A stretch of 64,000 bases of DNA from Paraburkholderia sp. CNPSo 3274 (lineage in GTDB: Bacteria > Pseudomonadota > Gammaproteobacteria > Burkholderiales > Burkholderiaceae), in contig NZ_JAMBPR010000003.1 in the NCBI RefSeq assembly GCF_024206475.1, forward strand, positions 124,001 through 188,000, read 5' to 3'. The position numbers and the translations under genes were made by a program. The notes below the pieces were generated by a model that saw nothing but the letters and a program-made list of their open reading frames with translations, was not told the origin of the DNA and ran no database searches. Shown here in pieces: positions 60,054 to 64,000 of the stretch. The stretch's first letter is position 1. Every line of letters begins with the position of its first letter.

Positions 60054-61430
60054 GTGCAGAACAGCGTATCCGCATCCGCCGCCTCGCAAGTGCCCCAGGC
60101 GGTCCCCGAGCCATCCCCGACGACCCCAACCCGCTTCTGGCCCGAAGGCTGGTGGAAGCTGATGGAAATCCGCATCGGCATCATTCCGCTGCCGATCTAC
60201 GTGATCCTGTTTGCGCTGATCGCGGGCTTCGCAGTCACCGGCAAGGTGCCCGGCGAGATCTCGATGGCCATCGCCGTGCTCGCCTTTTGCGGCTTCACGT
60301 GCGCCGAACTCGGCAAGCGTCTGCCGTTCCTGCGCAATATCGGCGCGGCGGCGATTCTCGCGACCTTCGTGCCTTCGGCGCTCGTGTACTACCACGTGCT
60401 GCCCAAGCCCGTGCAGCACCTCACGGTCGAGTTCACGAAGCAGACCAACTTCCTGTATCTCTTCATCGCCTCGATCATCGTCGGCAGTATTCTCAGCATG
60501 GACCGGCGCGTGCTGATTCAAGGTTTCCTGAAGATCTTCATTCCGCTCGCGGCCGGCACGGTTGCGGCGACCATCGTGGGCACCGCGGTTGGTGCGGCGC
60601 TCGGACTCGGCGTCAAACACACGCTGCTCTATATCGTCGTGCCGATCATGGCCGGCGGCGTGGGCGAAGGCGCGATTCCGCTCTCCGTGGGCTACTCGGA
60701 AATCATGCACGTCGCGCAAGGCGACCTGTTCGCGCAGGTCTTGCCGCCCGTGATGCTCGGCAGCCTCATCGCGATCATCCTCTCGGGCATGCTCGACATG
60801 CTGGGCAAGCGCATGCCACATCTCACCGGCAACGGCCGTCTGCAAGTCGGCGCGACCGATGAACTGGCGTCGTCGAACGACGAAGTCCGCGGGCACGTGG
60901 ACGTGAGCCACATCGCCGCGGCCGGTATCACGGCGATCACGCTGTACCTCATCGGCCTGATGGCGAACAAGCTGTTCGGCCTGCCCGCGCCGGTGGCGAT
61001 GCTGTTCCTCGCCGTCCTCGTGAAGCTCGCGCGCGCGGTTTCGCCGCCGCTGCAGGAAGGCGCGTTCGTGGTCTACAAGTTCTTCTCGACCGCGGTCACG
61101 TACCCGCTGCTGTTCGCGATCGGCGTGGCGATGACGCCGTGGGACAAGCTCATGGCCGCGTTCACGCTCGTCAATGTCGTGACGATCGCCGCGACCGTGG
61201 TCACACTCATGGGCACGGGCTTCGTGGTGGGCCGCCTGATGAAGATGTACCCTATCGACACCGCAATCGTGAACGCGTGCCACAGCGGCCAGGGCGGCAC
61301 CGGCGACGTGGCGATCCTCACCGCCGCGAACCGCATGCAGCTCATGCCGTTCGCGCAGATCGCCACGCGTATTGGCGGCGCCATCGTCGTGACCGTGACG
61401 CTCATCCTGCTCGCGCACTTCGGCGCATGA
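60054..61430 (+). CDS. 2-hydroxycarboxylate transporter family (CitS/CimH-like) symporter
   Basis: 458 residues from a GTG start with AAGGAG seven bases before. About 11 hydrophobic helices in two halves. The two reentrant-loop motifs of the 2HCT family are visible as GGVGEGAIPLSVGY (first, GGxGEGxIP) and GQGGTGDVAIL (second, GxGGTGDVAxL). Transports citrate, malate or lactate with sodium or protons across the inner membrane. It is followed by dctB and dctD genes and preceded by a sigma-54 promoter, so the pair presumably controls it. Confidence 0.93.
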   Translation: MQNSVSASAASQVPQAVPEPSPTTPTRFWPEGWWKLMEIRIGIIPLPIYVILFALIAGFAVTGKVPGEISMAIAVLAFCGFTCAELGKRLPFLRNIGAAAILATFVPSALVYYHVLPKPVQHLTVEFTKQTNFLYLFIASIIVGSILSMDRRVLIQGFLKIFIPLAAGTVAATIVGTAVGAALGLGVKHTLLYIVVPIMAGGVGEGAIPLSVGYSEIMHVAQGDLFAQVLPPVMLGSLIAIILSGMLDMLGKRMPHLTGNGRLQVGATDELASSNDEVRGHVDVSHIAAAGITAITLYLIGLMANKLFGLPAPVAMLFLAVLVKLARAVSPPLQEGAFVVYKFFSTAVTYPLLFAIGVAMTPWDKLMAAFTLVNVVTIAATVVTLMGTGFVVGRLMKMYPIDTAIVNACHSGQGGTGDVAILTAANRMQLMPFAQIATRIGGAIVVTVTLILLAHFGA

Positions 61431-61548
61431 CGCACTGCTGTGCGCCCCTCGTGCGCGCCTTCGCGATGGCGGCGCCGGTGCATCCGGCGCGCGGTATCCG
61501 CTGAACCCGCCGTCTGGCGGCAGCCAATCGACGAGGGTGGACGTGCAC

Positions 61549-63414
61549 ATGCGTTACAAGGGCATTCCATGGTGGGGATGGGCGGCGGCGGCCGTGCTGT
61601 ATGTCGGTGCGGCCGCCGCCGCGGTGGAGTTCGCATGGAACCGCGCGATCGACGCGCTGGCCGACGTCGGCGAGCATCGGCTCGATCTCTATGCGGCGAG
61701 CCTGAAAAGCGAGCTGGGACGCTTCGAGATGGTCCCCGCGCTCGTGGCGCGGCAGGACAGCGTGCGCGCGTTGCTCAAAGCGCCGCCCGATGAAGCGCGC
61801 GGCATGTTGCCCGCGGTCGATGCCTATCTCGAAGCGGTCAACACTGATGTCGGCAGCGGCGCGGTAGACGTGATCGACGCGCACGGCACGGTGATCGCCG
61901 CGAGCAACTGGAACCAGCCAGTCAGCTTCGTGGACACCAACGTCTCGTATCGGCCGTACTTCAAGGACGCGCTCGCGCAGGGCCGCGGCCGCTTCTTCGG
62001 CATAGGCACGAATACCGGCGTGCCTGGGCTGTACTTCGCGAATGCGATTCACGATGGCGAGACGGCAATCGGCGCGGCAGCGGTGAAGGTCAGCGTCGAC
62101 GCGCTCGAATCCGCATGGCGCACGCCTGGCGAGGCGGCGATCGTCGTCGACAGCAACGGCGTGATCGTGATCTCGACCCAGCCCGAATGGAAATTCACCG
62201 CCATGCGCGCGATGACCGAGCCGCAGCAGCGCGACATCCAGGCGTCGCGCCAATACGCAGGCCGCATTGTCGAGGCGCTGCAATACCGGCGCGTTGGCGA
62301 CTGGAATGACAGCGCGTGGATCGGCATCTTTCCCGACCTGCGCCGCGCGGGCCGCACCGCCCGCTTTCTCGTGATGTCGCGCCCCGCGCCGCAAGGGCAG
62401 GACACGATCATGGTGCTGCTCGACACGGCGGGCGCGCGGCGGCAGCAACGCCTCGCGTTCGCGTTCGTGACGGGCGTGTTTCTGATCGCCGCGCTCTATG
62501 CGCTGTATGCGGTGCAGCGCCGCCGAGTGATCGTGGAGAAGCTCAAGGCGCAAGAAGCCTTGCGGCGCGCGAACGACCAGCTGGAAACGACCGTGGCGCA
62601 GCGTACCGCCGCGCTTACGGAAGCGAACGCGCAGATGCAGCGCGAGATCGCCGAGCGCGAACGCACCGAGCAGCGCCTGCGCGCCACGCAGCAGGAGGTC
62701 GTGCATGCCGGCAAGCTCGCCGTGATCGGCCAGATGGCGGCGGGGCTCACACACGAGCTGAACCAGCCGCTCGTCGCGATCCGCACGCTCTGCGACAATG
62801 CGCGTACCTTCTTCGAGCGCAATCAGAGCGCACAGGCGATCGCCAATCTCGAGCGCGTCGGGCGTCTCGTGGACAGCATGGCGGTACTCACGAGCGAGCT
62901 GAAGGCGTTCGCGCGCAAGCCGGAAGTGGAGCGCGTGGCGGTGTCGCTTGCCGAAGCCGTCGCGCATGCGCGGCTCATCTACGAGTCGCGGATCCGCGAT
63001 GAAGCCGTGCGGCTCGACGTGCGGATCGCGCCGGGCACGACGGTGTATGCGGAGTCGAGTCAACTGCAACAGGTGATCGTCAATCTGCTCGGCAATGCGC
63101 TCGACGCCGTGCGCGACGCGAGCACGCGCGTGATCGCGATGGAGGCCGGTGAGCCTGATGTGCAAGGCCGGGTGCGCTTCACGATCGAAGATAGCGGCCC
63201 CGGCATCGCGCCGGATGTGCTGGCGCACCTGTTCGAGCCGTTCGTGACGACCAAGCCGCGCGGGCAAGGCCTCGGGCTTGGGCTCGCGATCACGTCGCGC
63301 ATCGTCGAAGGCTTTGGCGCGAAAATCACCGCAACGAATCGCGACGAAGGCGGAGCCCGCTTCACGATCGAATTCGCGGCAGCCGAGCCGCAAAGGACAG
63401 AACATGGCAGATGA
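61549..63414 (+). CDS. dctB: Sensor histidine kinase, DctB-like
   Basis: About 621 residues from ATG 61549 (a GTG at 61537 is an alternative without a Shine-Dalgarno). TM1 at about 10-28, a double-Cache-type periplasmic sensor (DVIDAHGTVIAASNWNQPVSFVDTNVSYRPYFKDALAQGRGRFFGIGTNTGVPGLYFANAI, about 40-290), TM2 at about 300-322 (FAFVTGVFLIAALYALYAV), a coiled coil, then HisKA with GLTHELNQPLVAIRTL (H402) and an ATPase (NLLGNALDAVRDAS, DSGPGIAPDVLAHLFEPFVTTKPRGQGLGLGL). The sensor part matches DctB-type dicarboxylate binders. Overlaps dctD by 11 bp. Confidence 0.88.
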   Translation: MRYKGIPWWGWAAAAVLYVGAAAAAVEFAWNRAIDALADVGEHRLDLYAASLKSELGRFEMVPALVARQDSVRALLKAPPDEARGMLPAVDAYLEAVNTDVGSGAVDVIDAHGTVIAASNWNQPVSFVDTNVSYRPYFKDALAQGRGRFFGIGTNTGVPGLYFANAIHDGETAIGAAAVKVSVDALESAWRTPGEAAIVVDSNGVIVISTQPEWKFTAMRAMTEPQQRDIQASRQYAGRIVEALQYRRVGDWNDSAWIGIFPDLRRAGRTARFLVMSRPAPQGQDTIMVLLDTAGARRQQRLAFAFVTGVFLIAALYALYAVQRRRVIVEKLKAQEALRRANDQLETTVAQRTAALTEANAQMQREIAERERTEQRLRATQQEVVHAGKLAVIGQMAAGLTHELNQPLVAIRTLCDNARTFFERNQSAQAIANLERVGRLVDSMAVLTSELKAFARKPEVERVAVSLAEAVAHARLIYESRIRDEAVRLDVRIAPGTTVYAESSQLQQVIVNLLGNALDAVRDASTRVIAMEAGEPDVQGRVRFTIEDSGPGIAPDVLAHLFEPFVTTKPRGQGLGLGLAITSRIVEGFGAKITATNRDEGGARFTIEFAAAEPQRTEHGR

Positions 63415-64000
63415 GATTCGGGTGCTGGTCGTCGAGGATGACGAGAACGTCCGCATCGGCGTGGAGCAGGCGGTGGCGCTGGCGGGCTTTCCGGTGAGCG
63501 CCTATGCGTCGGCGGCCGATGCGTATGCCGACGTCGCGCCGGGCGCGCCGATCGTGATCGTCTCGGACGTGCGCATGCCCGGCATCGACGGCCTGCAGCT
63601 GCTCGACCACGTGATGGCGATCGACCCGCAAATCCCGGTGCTGCTGATCAGCGGTCATGCGGACATTTCGACGGCGGTCAGCGCAATGCGCGTGGGCGCC
63701 TACGACTTCATCGAAAAACCATTCTCCTCCGATGTGATCGCGGGCCGTGTGGCGCGCGCGGTCGAGAAGCGGCGGCTCACGCTCGAAGTCGAGGGCCTGC
63801 GCGCGTCGCTGCACAACTGGCAGGGGATCGAGGCGCTCGTGCTCGGCAAGTCGCCGGCCATGGCGGAGGTCCGCAAAAAAATTCTGCGTCTCGCGGACAC
63901 CTCCGTGTCGGTGCTGATCACCGGCGAAACGGGCACCGGCAAGGAATTGATCGCACGCAGCCTGCACGACTTCAGCGCGCGGCGCGACGCGCATTTCGTG
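63404..64000 (+). CDS. dctD: Sigma-54-dependent response regulator, DctD-like, 3' end outside window
   Basis: 199 residues are visible; the gene runs off the window. Receiver domain with phospho-acceptor D55 (IVSDVRMPGIDGLQLL) and KPF (KPFSSD, K105 region), then the beginning of the AAA+ domain with Walker A GETGTGKE (about 174-181). GAFTGA, Walker B and the DNA-binding domain lie beyond the window. ATG 63404 overlaps the dctB stop by 11 bp. Should activate the sigma-54 promoter upstream of the 2HCT gene. Confidence 0.9.
   Translation, partial: MADEIRVLVVEDDENVRIGVEQAVALAGFPVSAYASAADAYADVAPGAPIVIVSDVRMPGIDGLQLLDHVMAIDPQIPVLLISGHADISTAVSAMRVGAYDFIEKPFSSDVIAGRVARAVEKRRLTLEVEGLRASLHNWQGIEALVLGKSPAMAEVRKKILRLADTSVSVLITGETGTGKELIARSLHDFSARRDAHFV

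Noticed and set aside
59997..61550. 517-codon antisense frame over the 2HCT gene
   Set aside because: Same reasoning: codon shadow of a strongly supported transporter; extremely rich in Arg, Asp, Glu and His.
61402..63456. 684-codon open frame antisense to dctB
   Set aside because: It is the complement of a well-supported histidine kinase gene, extremely Arg/His-rich, with no family signature.
1..64000. tRNA, rRNA, CRISPR array, insertion sequence, integrase or phage genes
   Set aside because: None found by reading: no repeat-spacer pattern, no transposase signature (DDE), no paired terminal repeats, and no CCA-ended cloverleaf recognised.

Overview
The window is about 64 kb of high-GC DNA, densely coding on both strands, with a gene style typical of Burkholderiaceae, most likely Paraburkholderia, Caballeronia or Burkholderia. 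The evidence for this is two general porins that open with the QSSVTLYGLID type N-terminus, a fused persulfide dioxygenase-rhodanese of the kind described in Paraburkholderia phytofirmans, many LysR and MocR regulators next to small catabolic clusters, TctDE and DctBD two-component systems, and strong third-position GC. I see no tRNA, rRNA, insertion sequence, integrase, phage gene or CRISPR array. It reads as an accessory, metabolically versatile part of a chromosome or second chromosome.

Layout. 1-3.5 kb: the end of a BON-domain gene, an arsenic operon on the minus strand (arsR-arsI-arsC-aquaglyceroporin, no arsB or acr3), and a small secreted repeat protein. 3.6-13.8 kb: a diguanylate cyclase, an SLC13-type permease, an alpha/beta hydrolase, a DegP-like periplasmic protease, an AI-2E family permease, a Tat-exported amidohydrolase and a zinc-ribbon membrane protein. 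13.8-20 kb: a minus-strand enolase-superfamily gene, betaine-type binding protein, porin and LysR set, divergent from a MocR regulator. 20-23.2 kb: nitrilase divergent from LysR, followed by a Rieske oxygenase. 23.2-27.6 kb: a DUF1801 protein, the LrgA/LrgB pair and a FecR, OmpA-lipoprotein, CHASE2 operon. 27.9-34 kb: a tartrate-type dehydrogenase and MFS transporter with divergent LysR, then a MocR/PaiB pair and a cupin.

34.2-39.2 kb: a four-gene sugar-acid operon (lactonase, UxaA-type dehydratase, ACS-family transporter, Ldh2-type dehydrogenase). 39.2-45.7 kb: LysR, two MFS exporters overlapping by 4 bp, a nitronate monooxygenase, a collapsed RidA remnant and another LysR. 45.8-51 kb: a secreted beta-propeller-like protein, a COG4315 protein, the persulfide dioxygenase-rhodanese, an AraC regulator and small membrane/TPR proteins. 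51-58 kb: a chemoreceptor, an entericidin-like lipoprotein, a lower-GC glycosyltransferase 9, an orphan NMT1-type binding protein and a TctE/TctD pair. 58-64 kb: a porin, a small secreted protein, and a 2-hydroxycarboxylate transporter preceded by a near-consensus sigma-54 promoter, followed by DctB and the start of DctD.

The strongest functional links are the arsenic operon, the tartrate cluster, the sugar-acid operon, and the citrate/malate-type transporter with its DctBD regulators. The items most worth a second look are the FecR-OmpA-CHASE2 operon with no cytoplasmic output domain, the sigma-54/DctBD-controlled 2HCT transporter, the enolase-betaine binding protein-porin set that lacks its own ABC permease, and the RidA gene that keeps its ends but has lost its middle.
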